Source: an uncultured SAR116 cluster alpha proteobacterium
Lineage (GTDB): Bacteria; Pseudomonadota; Alphaproteobacteria; Puniceispirillales; Marisalimonadaceae
DNA: 37,980 nucleotides
Assembly: GCA_902530325.1 (NCBI GenBank)
Contig: CACAAB010000014.1
Location: forward strand, 1-37,980
Direction of reading: 5' to 3'
Shown: positions 27,326 to 36,203 of the stretch, piece after piece
Numbering within the stretch: position 1 is the first letter of the stretch
Layout of the letters: every line of letters begins with the position of its first letter
Notes under the pieces: model-generated
Told to the model about the DNA's origin: nothing
Seen by the model: only the letters and a program-made list of their open reading frames with translations
Databases searched by the model: none
Translations under genes and position numbers: made by a program

Positions 27326-27988
27326 TTAAAATGGTGAAATCGCTCTAAAAATTTTGCTACCCCATCCTGGTTTAGTAGCACTATCAAGTATTCCTGCACC
27401 TACATACTCAATTTGAGCCTCTGCAATCTTTGCTGATGACACAGTGTTAGTAGTTGATATATCCTCTGGTCTTATAATTCCACTTAGTCGAATGTACTCA
27501 GTTCCTTCAGTTATTCTTAATTTCTTTTGTCCTTTTATCTCTAAATTACCATTTGGGAATACCCTTACTATTGTAGCTGAGAGAGTTCCACTTAAACTAT
27601 TTGACTGATTTGTTGCCATTGATCCAGAAAATGAATTTGTTTTTTGAGCACTACCACCTAATCCTGCAAAGTTTCTTAAAATACCTGTTGGACCAACCTC
27701 AGCTCCTATAACATCAGCCTTGGCGGAAGAGTTTGTCACAGCTTTATTAGATGAAAATGTTTCACTTAAAGTAACAGATAAAATATCTCCAACTTTTTTG
27801 GCTCTTCTATCTGAAGAAAAAAGTCCCGAAGAGCTGGTGCTATATATTGAACCGTTAGACGGTTCAGCTCTTTCAAATTCTTCGAATGATGGCCTTAATG
27901 GTTTGAACTGTTGATTGTTAGTTTCTTCGAGATAAGTTGAACAACCACCCAATATCACAAAAGTTATAAAAATAAATATTCTGTTCAT
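27326..27988 (-). CDS. flgH: Flagellar L-ring lipoprotein FlgH
   Basis: FlgH forms the outer-membrane L-ring and its presence shows a Gram-negative envelope. The protein is 220 aa and begins with a lipoprotein signal ([20 protein letters not shown], lipobox LGGC with Cys16). Family motifs are [51 protein letters not shown] and [31 protein letters not shown]. It lies between flgG and flgI in the normal order. Confidence 0.95.
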   Translation of the reverse strand: MNRIFIFITFVILGGCSTYLEETNNQQFKPLRPSFEEFERAEPSNGSIYSTSSSGLFSSDRRAKKVGDILSVTLSETFSSNKAVTNSSAKADVIGAEVGPTGILRNFAGLGGSAQKTNSFSGSMATNQSNSLSGTLSATIVRVFPNGNLEIKGQKKLRITEGTEYIRLSGIIRPEDISTTNTVSSAKIAEAQIEYVGAGILDSATKPGWGSKIFRAISPF

Positions 27989-28003
27989 TTTAAACTCTAA
28001 AAT

Positions 28004-28789
28004 CTATAGATTTTGGCTAATAAATCTAAGCATATCATCTACACCTGAAATTGCTTTTGAATTAACTTCATACGCTCTCTGAGTTTCAATCATATCAACT
28101 AATTCTTGAACAACATTTACATTTGAACTCTCAAGAGCACCCTGGACTAAACTACCAAACCCATTTTCAAAAGGGTTAGCTACAATAGCAGGACCGCTTG
28201 CTGGTGTTTCGACTAACATTGATTGTCCAATTGGTTGCAAACCTCTTGAATTAGCAAAATCTGCTAACTGAAATTGTCCTACTTCTTCTGCTTCAACTTC
28301 ACCTGGATTTTGAACTGATACTATGCCATCAGCAGATACGTTGATATTTGTAACACCTTCAGGAATAGCAATTTCTGGCTGAACTACATATCCGGATGCC
28401 GTCGTAAGAAGACCTTCTGCGTTTCTTCCAAAAGCACCATTTCTAGTAAACCCAATTCTTCCATCTGGCATTAAAACTTGAAAAAAACCTGATCCGTCAA
28501 TTGAAATGTCTAATGCATTATCAGTAGATACAATATTGCCTTGTGAAAATAATTTATCTGCATTTATAATACGAACACCAGTTCCTACAGAAAAAGCAGA
28601 ATTAGTTCTTGTTTCACCAGATGTCTGAGCACCCGAAGCTTTTATTACTTGATATAATAGAGTTTCAAAATTTGCTCTATCTCTTTTAAATCCTGTAGTA
28701 TTAACGTTTGCAAGGTTATTTGCAATTACCTGCATTCTACTATTTTGAGCGTTTAAACCTGTTTTGGCAACGTGCATTGCATTAGACAT
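28004..28789 (-). CDS. flgG: Distal rod protein FlgG
   Basis: FlgG builds the distal rod. The 261-aa length is normal. Motifs are the N-terminal KTGLNAQNSRMQVIANNLANVNTTGFKRDRANFETLLYQ, the ISIDGSGFFQVLMPDGRIGFTRNGAF region and the C-terminal ESSNVNVVQELVDMIETQRAYEVNSKAI. It has AGGAG upstream of the ATG and its own sigma-54-type promoter in the 65-base gap after flgF. It therefore probably starts a flgG-flgH-flgI-flgJ-flgK-flgL transcript. Unlike flgE and flgK it carries no insertion. Confidence 0.96.
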   Translation of the reverse strand: MSNAMHVAKTGLNAQNSRMQVIANNLANVNTTGFKRDRANFETLLYQVIKASGAQTSGETRTNSAFSVGTGVRIINADKLFSQGNIVSTDNALDISIDGSGFFQVLMPDGRIGFTRNGAFGRNAEGLLTTASGYVVQPEIAIPEGVTNINVSADGIVSVQNPGEVEAEEVGQFQLADFANSRGLQPIGQSMLVETPASGPAIVANPFENGFGSLVQGALESSNVNVVQELVDMIETQRAYEVNSKAISGVDDMLRFISQNL

Positions 28790-28822
28790 ATTCTACTCCT
28801 TATTATGAATATAGAATAATAA

Positions 28823-28838
28823 TGCAATTGATATGCCA
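28823..28838 (-). promoter_or_regulatory. Sigma-54 promoter of flgG
   Basis: The minus strand reads TGGCATATCAATTGCA, a near-consensus sigma-54 site with GG-N10-GC. It lies in the short flgF-flgG gap. The predicted start near 28812 gives a ~22-base leader with AGGAG. Confidence 0.75.
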
Positions 28839-28854
28839 ATATTTTAATGAAGTT

Positions 28855-29607
28855 TTAGCTAGGCATTCTCATTAAAGAGGCACTGGCTTCGTCTATTTCT
28901 TGAGCAGTAGTAATAAACTTAACATTTATTTCATAAGCTCTTGACTGATCTATACCAGTTACTAATTCATCGACCGACTTGACATTAGAACCTTCTAAAA
29001 ACCCACTTAAAAGTAGTGTTCGATTGTCTGCAGCAGGGATTGATCCATCTACTGGCCTTACAAACCCATCTATAGTTTTTGCTAAAGGCACTTCTGATCC
29101 AAAAGTAGTAGCAAGTTGGCCAACCCTCACTGTTTGACCAAGTGGAGCATTTAGGGGTTCAATTTCAATAATTCCGTCACCAGAGATTGAAATTTTTCTG
29201 TGTGGTGGAATAGTGATAGGCTCTAAATCCACACTTAAAGGCTGAGTTCCTGTTCCATCTCTTAATGTTCCGTCAGCAGAAACGGTAAAATCACCACGTC
29301 TTGACAGTGCTGTTTTACCGTTTTCTGGTTTAACTATGAAATAACCATATCCATCGACAGCAAGGTCTAGTGGTGCTCCTGTTTGTTGCATCGGTCCTGG
29401 GGTAGAATCGAATCCACCTGGCTCCTGCAATGCCATAACTCTTGGGTCTATACCTTTATCTCTATCTAAATACACAGAAGCAAAATTAATCTGAATATCT
29501 TTTTGGAAACCAGTAACACTGATATTTGCTAAATTTTGTGCAGTTACAGATTGGTTGTCTCTTAAAATATTCATACTATTAAGAGCTGTATAAATGCTTC
29601 TATCCAT
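28855..29607 (-). CDS. flgF: Proximal rod protein FlgF
   Basis: FlgF is a proximal rod subunit. The 250-aa length is typical. Family features are YTALNSMNILRDNQSVTAQNLANISVTGFQKD, DLAVDGYGYFIVKPENGKTALSRRGDFTVSADGTLRD and the C-terminal EGSNVKSVDELVTGIDQSRAYEINVKFI. AGGGA precedes the start. It follows flgE by 29 bases and probably ends the flgB-flgF transcript, since a new promoter precedes flgG. Confidence 0.94.
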   Translation of the reverse strand: MDRSIYTALNSMNILRDNQSVTAQNLANISVTGFQKDIQINFASVYLDRDKGIDPRVMALQEPGGFDSTPGPMQQTGAPLDLAVDGYGYFIVKPENGKTALSRRGDFTVSADGTLRDGTGTQPLSVDLEPITIPPHRKISISGDGIIEIEPLNAPLGQTVRVGQLATTFGSEVPLAKTIDGFVRPVDGSIPAADNRTLLLSGFLEGSNVKSVDELVTGIDQSRAYEINVKFITTAQEIDEASASLMRMPS

Positions 29608-29636
29608 ATTACTTATCCCTTAAATTAATTACTCAA

Positions 29637-32600
29637 TTACGTTCTAATTTGAATAATAGCCTGAGTTAGACTTGTGTTTGTCTCTATTGTCTTAGCGTTA
29701 GCTTGGAAGTTTCTCTGTGCAGTAATCAAGTTAACCAATTCTTCAGTAATATCGACGTTTGATCTTTCTAAAGAACCAGATAAAATCGTACCATACCCAT
29801 CCGCACCAGCTTCTCCAACTGCCGCAACACCTGAAACTGAAGTTTCAACATATGTAGCATTACCAATTTGTTTCAATCCATTTTGGTTGTTAAAGTTAAC
29901 CATCACTAGCCTTCCAAGAGCAATGTTCAAACCATTAGTGTAGTTAGCACTAACCAATCCGTTAGCAGCAATATCCAAACCATCCAACTTACCAACAGTT
30001 TGTCCATCTTGTGTAACAGTCCTAACATTAAAATCAGATGCAAATTGTGTTGATCCGTCAAAGTCTAAATCCAAGTCAATTGACAAAGCATTAGTACCAG
30101 CTGCTGCGTCTGCTGCAAAGTCCCCTTTATAATTAACTTTTTGCGTCGGACTTAATAAGTTACCTTGAGTATCAAAAGTTAATTCACCAGGTCTTAAAAA
30201 TACCTTTGCAAAAGTACCATCTGTTGTTGGTGTCCAGGCATTATCAGGTGCAAGAGTAGTTGTAGTACCTGCGTCATTAACATATAAAGATTGCCCTGTA
30301 TCTGATTTAGCAATTGTATTAGCCATATTAACAAATGAAGGTGTTGTTCCAGTTACTAGTTCCAGATCATCTAATCCCATACGAGCACTTGCAGAAACAA
30401 AGATCTTACTGTTCAAACCTGTTGTTCCAGTAGTAAATGTAAATGAGTTGCTAGTTGTATTGTAAACAACTGTAACACCATTAACCGTATTACCTGAAAG
30501 GTCTTCCATTTGATTAATTCTTGACTGAAGCGCTGTCGCAAGTGAAGTTCCGTTATATACACCTTCAGGCACTTTTATAGCAGCTGTAATGTCATTGACG
30601 TTTACAACAAAAATTGTCTCTTCTGCAGCATCTGATAGAAAAAAATCTTCAGACAAATCTTCATTTGAAGTTTTTCCATTTAACACGGCAGCTTCAGATT
30701 TCAAGCCTTTTCCAGCTGTATCTGCTGTAACTGTTGTAATGGCACTTGTTGCGTTAATACCTAATAAAGCACTTGTACCGCCAGTACCTGCTGTAGACGC
30801 GGTTGCAACACCATCAACAATTGCAAGTCTGCCAATCTCTATGTTGGATGATGGCTGTCCACCATCCCCAACACCAACAGCTGAATTCGCTGGGATGTTT
30901 TCTCCAGTAGAGCCACTGGCAATGCTGAATTTTCTTGTAAGGTTATTATAAGATACCTCAACGCCAAAGGCTTGCTGAGTATCAGCGGCAATTTGGTCAC
31001 CAGTAAAAAGAACTGACTCCGCTTTTAAAACTGCACCACCACCAATGTTCGAAGATGCTTTATTACTTAATGTTTTAAGACCTATAGCATTTGCTTGATT
31101 TCCTTCACCAGGACCAAAAGCAGAAAAGGAAAACATTTTACTTGAAGTAGATGTTCCAATTTTAGAAGGAATCCCCTGTAAAGTGAAATTTTGACCAGAA
31201 ATATCATAAGCAATTTTTAAAGCAGGATCCTTTTCATCGACCCAGTCATCAGTTACTGATATGTCTTGGAAAATTGCAGCATCATCACTATGTTGGACAT
31301 CTGTCGTACCTCCAGCGCCTCTAGTTAAACCAGTAAATGAAGTTGCTGTTTTACCCGTATAATGAATTAATTCATTGTTTATTCTTAAATAACCATTATC
31401 CTCAAAACCTGTTGTATCATCAACTGTAAGAGTTGTAGCACCTTGTAAAAAATTATTACCATCATTAATTTTTGTTGTTCTAATTTCCATTCCAAGTGTC
31501 TCTACACTTTCAACCAAACTGACTTCGGGGGCCTGCATAACATTATCTCTTACTAATGTTTGAGCGTTAGTACCCTGACCTGTCAATCCAATTTGAGTAC
31601 CGGCATGAGCAGCACTTTCTGTTGAAGCCAACTTTATAGTATTGGCGTTTACTGATATCACAAAATAATCGGTATTATTTGTCAATCCGGTTATGTTTGC
31701 TCCACCGCCATTAGAATATTTAATTTTGTCACCAGTAGTAAATCCGTGACCAGTTATAGTGATTGTGTTGGCACCTGTATTTACATTTGATGAAGCAATT
31801 GTATTACTACTTAGATTGTGAGTACCAATAGTAGAACCTAAAGATGCTCTTGTACATCCAGTAAAAGTTGTAGCTGTTTTTCCTGTATAAGTAATTAACT
31901 CTGATCCAATTAATAAAGTTCCACTATCTGAAAATCCTGAAGTATCATCGACAGTAATTGTAGTAAAAGTTGTTGCATTAGTTGCCTGAATAGTCAGACT
32001 TGCACTAGCAGATGTACCTATTGCTGTATTGTCAGATCCTCTAACTAAACCAGTAAAGGAGGTATCGGTTTTGCCACTATAGGTAATCTTTTCATTTCCA
32101 ATTAAAATTGTACCGGTTGCTGGATAGCCCTTAGTAGAGTCAACCTGAATAGAAGTTTGGTTGATATTAAATTTTGCAGTACTTGTAATTGTTGAGTTTC
32201 TAAGTTTATCCTTAAAGTTACTGAAAATACCGTCAGTAAATGTTAGTAAACTTATTGACGCATCATCAAGATGAGCTGCAGCAGGGCTACTATTTGCACC
32301 CCTTGTTATACCAGTAAAAGTTGTTGATGTTAGTCCTGTATATGTTATTTGCTCTGTTCCAACCAGCAAGGTGCCAGTAGATGGGAAGCCAGAAGTGCTG
32401 TCTACAGTAATAGTATCACCTGTTGGTGGGTTGCTTCCAGAGACGATAGCTCCATTTAACAAAGAACTTGGTTGTTTTATATCCTTACTTAAATAAGCAT
32501 GTTTATTCAATTCTTTAAGGACAATTCTTTTACTTCCAAAATGTTGTGTTTGACCATCAAAAACATCAGTACCACCCTCAAAATAAGCGTCAACATCCTT

Positions 32601-34541
32601 AGACACAGTATGTAGAATTTTAATCTTAGTGTCAGTTATATTGATAGCAGCCGTTGAATCAGATTTTAAATTTAAAAATTTGTTACCATTTGCATCTGTA
32701 CCAGCACTTGATACTGAAAATTTAGCTCCATTATATTTAAGATTATTTACAGTTGATGCTGTCGTGTCAAATTCTCCAGCTATATGAACTTCAGTAGGAA
32801 AAGTTGTAGAACTAATTGTATTGTCAGGGTCATTTATAAAAACCTTTAGAGTTCCACTAGCATCTTGAACCATTGTGTTACCACTTACGGCTTTCACATC
32901 TAATGATTTGTCAAAAACCTTTAATTCTGGAGATGAATTATAATAACTATGAAGTAAAAATTTAGTTTCGTCAGTTGCTGCTTGTTCATCTGTTAAATCT
33001 GTAGAAGGATGTTTATATTTAAAGCTTAAAACTTCAGTTTCTTTGACAGCTCCTGCCATTTTTAGACCAGTGCCTCTAGCAAAAAGAGAAGAACTTACAC
33101 CATAAGTGGCAGCATTATTAGATGACCCATCTGCAGAAACGGCAGCTCTATTCAATGCATCATTAATTCTTAATTGAGCATGTGCTAAAAATTGTTCTCT
33201 TTCAAAATTTGGTGATGCTACATTTTCAATTCCATTTGTAGTACTAAATAAATCTTCAGTAACAAAACTATCTTGCATCAAATCGACATTGATTGCAGAT
33301 AAAGTTTGAATTTCGTCATTATTATCAAGTTGGTTAAACTGAATTGAAAAACTACCATCAGTGACAGGGTCAATTGCTAATTTTGCATCATCAGACAAAC
33401 CTGCATTGATGGCTCGTTGAACTTCAGAAGCAAGACTAGTTGCTGTATAGGTACCTGGTCTTATATCAATACTTTTGAAACTCGCACTACCAGTGGTATC
33501 ATCTACACGAACTGTTAAAAAGTCTTTGCCCCAATATGTTGACTTATTTAAGGTTGGGTTTGCTTCATAGGTTGTATAATATTGAAGTGGATCAGTTACA
33601 ACTGTTATAGATGGTGCTGTTGCTGTAAAAGCTGCATCCTCTAAAACGGTAGATTCAACTGTTGCTGCCTTTGAGACTGTCTTGTTAGATAAATCATCTA
33701 AGAAAAACAATGGTTGAGTCTGAGCAACAGAAATAATCTGTGGTTTTTCATTAATAGGAATAATTTGACCAAAACGATCTACAACTAAAGTTTGGCCTGT
33801 TGGTGATATGGCTTCAGTTAAAGACGGTTCAACTTCCCTTCCATCAACAATGAATTTAGTTTGATATTTATGAGTAACATTATCCCCTGATGCAGCCTGA
33901 GTTTTAATAAAAAAAGCAGTTGCAATAACAGGATTACCTAAATTATCAAATATTGTAACAGATGTAGATGAATTGAATGTTGCAGGATTTTTTGGATCAA
34001 AATCTGCTGCAGACTCAAAAACTGTTGATGAAGCAGGTAAGTTAACAGCTAATTCAAGATTATCTGTTTTCTTCGCTTCACCTGCCTCTAATTCTAATTT
34101 TAGTGGTTTAGCATCAGCAATTTCACCCCCTTGAACAGAACCATCGTCAGACACAGGTAATGCAAGAACAAACTGACCTGCTGAGTCAACAACAAATCTA
34201 TCGTTATTAACTGAAAATGAACCGTTTCTAGTATAAACTGTCTGGTTAGTAGTTAATGAAGGTTTTAGCGCAAAGAAACCCTGCCCTGATATAGCCATAT
34301 CCAAGGCATTAAGAGACGAAGACACGTTTCCTTGTGTAAATTGTTGTTTAATACCTTTCAAAATTGTACCGGAACCAATAGATGATGATGCATTTTGTAA
34401 AGGAGAAGTAGCAAAAATATCACCAAATTCAGCTTTACTTCTTTTGTAACCTGTTGTAGCTACGTTTGCTATGTTATTTGAAGTAGCTGAAATATCTGCT
34501 TGTGATCCGTTAAGTCCTGTAAGAGCGGTGTAAAATGACAT
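29637..34541 (-). CDS. flgE: Giant flagellar hook protein FlgE
   Basis: FlgE is the hook subunit. The N-terminal core (SFYTALTGLNGSQADISATSNNIANVATTGYKRSKAEFGDIFA, then MAISGQGFFALKPS and YTRNGSFSVNNDRFVVD) and the C-terminal core (GLKQIGNATYVETSVSG, LERSNVDITEELVNLITAQRNFQANAKTIETNTSLTQAI) are complete. The length is 1634 aa against ~400-450 in enteric bacteria. The extra residues lie between roughly 230 and 1470. Residues ~705-1095 carry four copies of a 'VDxTxGF..GTLLIG..ITYTGKT..FTG..RG' module and one 'HGFTTGDKIKYSNGGG' module. AGGAGA precedes the start. It lies between flgD and flgF as usual. The insert should face outward, because the core ends are intact. Confidence 0.95.
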   Translation of the reverse strand: MSFYTALTGLNGSQADISATSNNIANVATTGYKRSKAEFGDIFATSPLQNASSSIGSGTILKGIKQQFTQGNVSSSLNALDMAISGQGFFALKPSLTTNQTVYTRNGSFSVNNDRFVVDSAGQFVLALPVSDDGSVQGGEIADAKPLKLELEAGEAKKTDNLELAVNLPASSTVFESAADFDPKNPATFNSSTSVTIFDNLGNPVIATAFFIKTQAASGDNVTHKYQTKFIVDGREVEPSLTEAISPTGQTLVVDRFGQIIPINEKPQIISVAQTQPLFFLDDLSNKTVSKAATVESTVLEDAAFTATAPSITVVTDPLQYYTTYEANPTLNKSTYWGKDFLTVRVDDTTGSASFKSIDIRPGTYTATSLASEVQRAINAGLSDDAKLAIDPVTDGSFSIQFNQLDNNDEIQTLSAINVDLMQDSFVTEDLFSTTNGIENVASPNFEREQFLAHAQLRINDALNRAAVSADGSSNNAATYGVSSSLFARGTGLKMAGAVKETEVLSFKYKHPSTDLTDEQAATDETKFLLHSYYNSSPELKVFDKSLDVKAVSGNTMVQDASGTLKVFINDPDNTISSTTFPTEVHIAGEFDTTASTVNNLKYNGAKFSVSSAGTDANGNKFLNLKSDSTAAINITDTKIKILHTVSKDVDAYFEGGTDVFDGQTQHFGSKRIVLKELNKHAYLSKDIKQPSSLLNGAIVSGSNPPTGDTITVDSTSGFPSTGTLLVGTEQITYTGLTSTTFTGITRGANSSPAAAHLDDASISLLTFTDGIFSNFKDKLRNSTITSTAKFNINQTSIQVDSTKGYPATGTILIGNEKITYSGKTDTSFTGLVRGSDNTAIGTSASASLTIQATNATTFTTITVDDTSGFSDSGTLLIGSELITYTGKTATTFTGCTRASLGSTIGTHNLSSNTIASSNVNTGANTITITGHGFTTGDKIKYSNGGGANITGLTNNTDYFVISVNANTIKLASTESAAHAGTQIGLTGQGTNAQTLVRDNVMQAPEVSLVESVETLGMEIRTTKINDGNNFLQGATTLTVDDTTGFEDNGYLRINNELIHYTGKTATSFTGLTRGAGGTTDVQHSDDAAIFQDISVTDDWVDEKDPALKIAYDISGQNFTLQGIPSKIGTSTSSKMFSFSAFGPGEGNQANAIGLKTLSNKASSNIGGGAVLKAESVLFTGDQIAADTQQAFGVEVSYNNLTRKFSIASGSTGENIPANSAVGVGDGGQPSSNIEIGRLAIVDGVATASTAGTGGTSALLGINATSAITTVTADTAGKGLKSEAAVLNGKTSNEDLSEDFFLSDAAEETIFVVNVNDITAAIKVPEGVYNGTSLATALQSRINQMEDLSGNTVNGVTVVYNTTSNSFTFTTGTTGLNSKIFVSASARMGLDDLELVTGTTPSFVNMANTIAKSDTGQSLYVNDAGTTTTLAPDNAWTPTTDGTFAKVFLRPGELTFDTQGNLLSPTQKVNYKGDFAADAAAGTNALSIDLDLDFDGSTQFASDFNVRTVTQDGQTVGKLDGLDIAANGLVSANYTNGLNIALGRLVMVNFNNQNGLKQIGNATYVETSVSGVAAVGEAGADGYGTILSGSLERSNVDITEELVNLITAQRNFQANAKTIETNTSLTQAIIQIRT
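31265..32430 (-). repeat. Four-copy 'ITYTGKT-FTG-TRG' module array in FlgE
   Basis: Four units of ~50 residues share the pattern: TITVDSTSGFPSTGTLLVG with EQITYTGLTSTTFTGITRG; SIQVDSTKGYPATGTILIG with EKITYSGKTDTSFTGLVRG; TITVDDTSGFSDSGTLLIG with ELITYTGKTATTFTGCTRA; and TLTVDDTTGFEDNGYLRIN with ELIHYTGKTATSFTGLTRG. Units one to three lie close together (about residues 705-910). Unit four is at ~1034-1092, after the separate HGF module. Confidence 0.85.
31540..31780 (-). repeat. Single 'HGFTTGD' module in FlgE
   Basis: At about residues 920-1000 the translation reads TITITGHGFTTGDKIKYSNG, GGANITGLTNNTDYFVISV and NANTIKLASTESAAHAGTQI. I recall this unit type from phage and marine bacterial surface or virion proteins. 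Only one copy is present, so 'repeat' here means a mobile-looking module and not a local array. Confidence 0.6.
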
Positions 34542-34574
34542 CTCTAATTTCTCCTAGTATTATAATATAATTTT

Positions 34575-35267
34575 TTAATTTTTAAATCTGACAACTTGAG
34601 AAGGATCAATTGTTCCATAATCCTCAACCTCTAACATTACTCCAGTGTCAGTTTTTGAAGTACCTGCAACATGAGCAAAAACCTGAGTTGCTAATTCACC
34701 AGTATCACCTACGTTACCTGTAAAGGCTCTGATTGTTACTGGAGTACCTGAGTTTTTTATATTTTCTGGTAAATCTTTCCATTCAAACCCAACTAATCCA
34801 GCTTTTTGCATTCCTAAAGCATCCTGGTGTAGGACCTCTCCTTCGCTATTTTCAAAAATAATATTTAAGTTTGATGCTGTATCTGGTAAATCTACCACAC
34901 CACTAATAACACCATCCTTATCGGGTCTTGCAAACTTACCAGGAACTAAGACAGAATGACCCATTAATTGGGTTGTAGAAGCAATTCTCATTTCAGATAA
35001 TTGCTGGCTTACAGACTTCATAGTTTGATCCATTGAAGTAATGCCTGTGACTGTTGAAAATTGGGCCATTTGAGCAATAAAGTCAGCATTATCAACTGGT
35101 GCAAAAGGATCCTGATTTTGTAATTGTGTTGTCATTAATTTTAAAAAATCTTCTTGTCCAAGCTGATCTTTAGCTTCTTTAGGCGCAAACTTTTCTTTTG
35201 CAGAATTTATACCTAGTTTATCTAATATTTTATTTAGCGATTGATTTGATGAATTTATCTCAGACAT
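34575..35267 (-). CDS. flgD: Hook cap / hook assembly protein FlgD
   Basis: FlgD caps the growing hook. The 230-aa length is normal. Motifs are LGQEDFLKLMTTQLQNQDPFAPVDNADFIAQMAQFSTVTGITSMDQ, TQLMGHSVLVPG and a C-terminal FlgD Ig/tudor-like part with VGFEWKDLPENIKNSG. AAGGA precedes the ATG. It lies between flgC (9 bases upstream) and the giant flgE. It has no insertion, although it must cap a hook made of very large subunits. Confidence 0.95.
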   Translation of the reverse strand: MSEINSSNQSLNKILDKLGINSAKEKFAPKEAKDQLGQEDFLKLMTTQLQNQDPFAPVDNADFIAQMAQFSTVTGITSMDQTMKSVSQQLSEMRIASTTQLMGHSVLVPGKFARPDKDGVISGVVDLPDTASNLNIIFENSEGEVLHQDALGMQKAGLVGFEWKDLPENIKNSGTPVTIRAFTGNVGDTGELATQVFAHVAGTSKTDTGVMLEVEDYGTIDPSQVVRFKN

Positions 35268-35276
35268 TTTATTTCC

Positions 35277-35690
35277 TTATTTACCAATATTAATAGTTCT
35301 CATTGTTAATGCTCTCAAAGTTGATATAACTTCGACATTATTTTGATACTGTCTTGAAGCCTCAAGCATATCGACCATTTCTTCATCTACATTCACAGCT
35401 GCCTTGTAAATATATCCTTGCGCATCAGCTGCAGGATGCTGTGGCATATATTGTTTTATTGGCTCTCTTCCTATTTCTTTAACCTCAACTGCGTCAACAG
35501 TGGCCACCCCGTTCTTTTTAACTAAATCACTATATTGAGTTTCAAAAATGGGTTTTAAGGGTCTATAGGTTGTTTTTGGATCCCCTGTTGTAGAACCAGC
35601 ATTTGCAAGATTAGAGGCTACTGTATTTAATCTTACTAATTGTGCTGCCATAGCCCTGCCCGCAATATCATAAACCGATTTAATGTCCAT
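35277..35690 (-). CDS. flgC: Proximal rod protein FlgC
   Basis: FlgC is a proximal rod subunit. The 137-aa length is typical. Motifs are YDIAGRAMAAQLVRLNTVASNLANAGSTTGDPKTTYRPLKPIF and the C-terminal YKAAVNVDEEMVDMLEASRQYQNNVEVISTLRALTMRTI. Its ATG overlaps the flgB stop by one base (TAATG), which suggests coupled translation. Confidence 0.96.
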   Translation of the reverse strand: MDIKSVYDIAGRAMAAQLVRLNTVASNLANAGSTTGDPKTTYRPLKPIFETQYSDLVKKNGVATVDAVEVKEIGREPIKQYMPQHPAADAQGYIYKAAVNVDEEMVDMLEASRQYQNNVEVISTLRALTMRTINIGK

Positions 35691-36076
35691 TATTCACCCT
35701 TTATTGCTGAGATAATTTTATTAATTTTTCCATTGAGAAAATTTACTGTAGTAGTATATCTCATTGAATTTTCTGCAAACTGCATTTGCTCTACTGCAAG
35801 CTCTACTGTATTTCCGTCTAAAGATGTAATTAATGGTTCTCTGTAAGAAGTTTCACTTATTGATTTTCCTGAATTATGAGTAATGTGATTACTGTGAGTT
35901 ATTGTAATTGGACCATTTTTATCAAGTTTTTTTATTTCATCCTCAAAACTTATATCTCTTGCTTTATAATTTGGTGTTGCAGCATTAGCTATATTAGAAG
36001 CTAAAATATTATTACGTCTTCCTCTTAATTGTAGGGCTGATGAATAAAAAGATAACTGATCTTTGATTGTATCCAT
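35690..36076 (-). CDS. flgB: Proximal rod protein FlgB
   Basis: FlgB is a proximal rod subunit. The 128-aa length is normal. Motifs are LQLRGRRNNILASNIANAATPNYKARDISFEDEIKK and the C-terminal VEQMQFAENSMRYTTTVNFLNGKINKIISAIKGE. It is the first gene of the flgB-flgF run, with a sigma-54 promoter 41 bases upstream. The ribosome site (GAG) is weak. Confidence 0.95.
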   Translation of the reverse strand: MDTIKDQLSFYSSALQLRGRRNNILASNIANAATPNYKARDISFEDEIKKLDKNGPITITHSNHITHNSGKSISETSYREPLITSLDGNTVELAVEQMQFAENSMRYTTTVNFLNGKINKIISAIKGE

Positions 36077-36116
36077 TGTTAATAACTCATTATAACATTT
36101 CTATTTTCATTACTTC

Positions 36117-36132
36117 TGCAATTTAAATGCCA
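36117..36132 (-). promoter_or_regulatory. Sigma-54 promoter of the flgB operon
   Basis: The minus strand reads TGGCATTTAAATTGCA, with GG-N10-GC and TTGCA at -12. It is one of the two best minus-strand sites. The predicted start near 36106 gives a ~30-base leader. Confidence 0.8.
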
Positions 36133-36152
36133 ATTTAATTTTAATAAAAAAC

Positions 36153-36178
36153 TTTAGTTTTTTTTATATTGCCGTATT
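36153..36178 (+). promoter_or_regulatory. Candidate sigma-28 promoter of the gene at 36204
   Basis: TTTAGTTT, ten bases, then GCCGTATT resembles TAAAGTTT-N11-GCCGATAA with a one-base shorter spacer. The predicted start near 36185 is 19 bases before the ATG. The -10 element is nearly the one seen before flagellin. Confidence 0.4.
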
Positions 36179-36203
36179 AGATTAATAATATAGGATATTA
36201 ATT

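Noticed and set aside
27316..27399. A 28-residue N-terminal extension of FlgI
   Set aside because: It would overlap flgH and put residues before a clear signal peptide. The ATG at 27315 has AAGGA upstream.
6700..32430. A prophage or phage fragment, suggested by phage-like repeat modules
   Set aside because: No capsid, terminase, portal, integrase or lysis gene is present, and every module lies inside an intact flagellar gene with normal ends.
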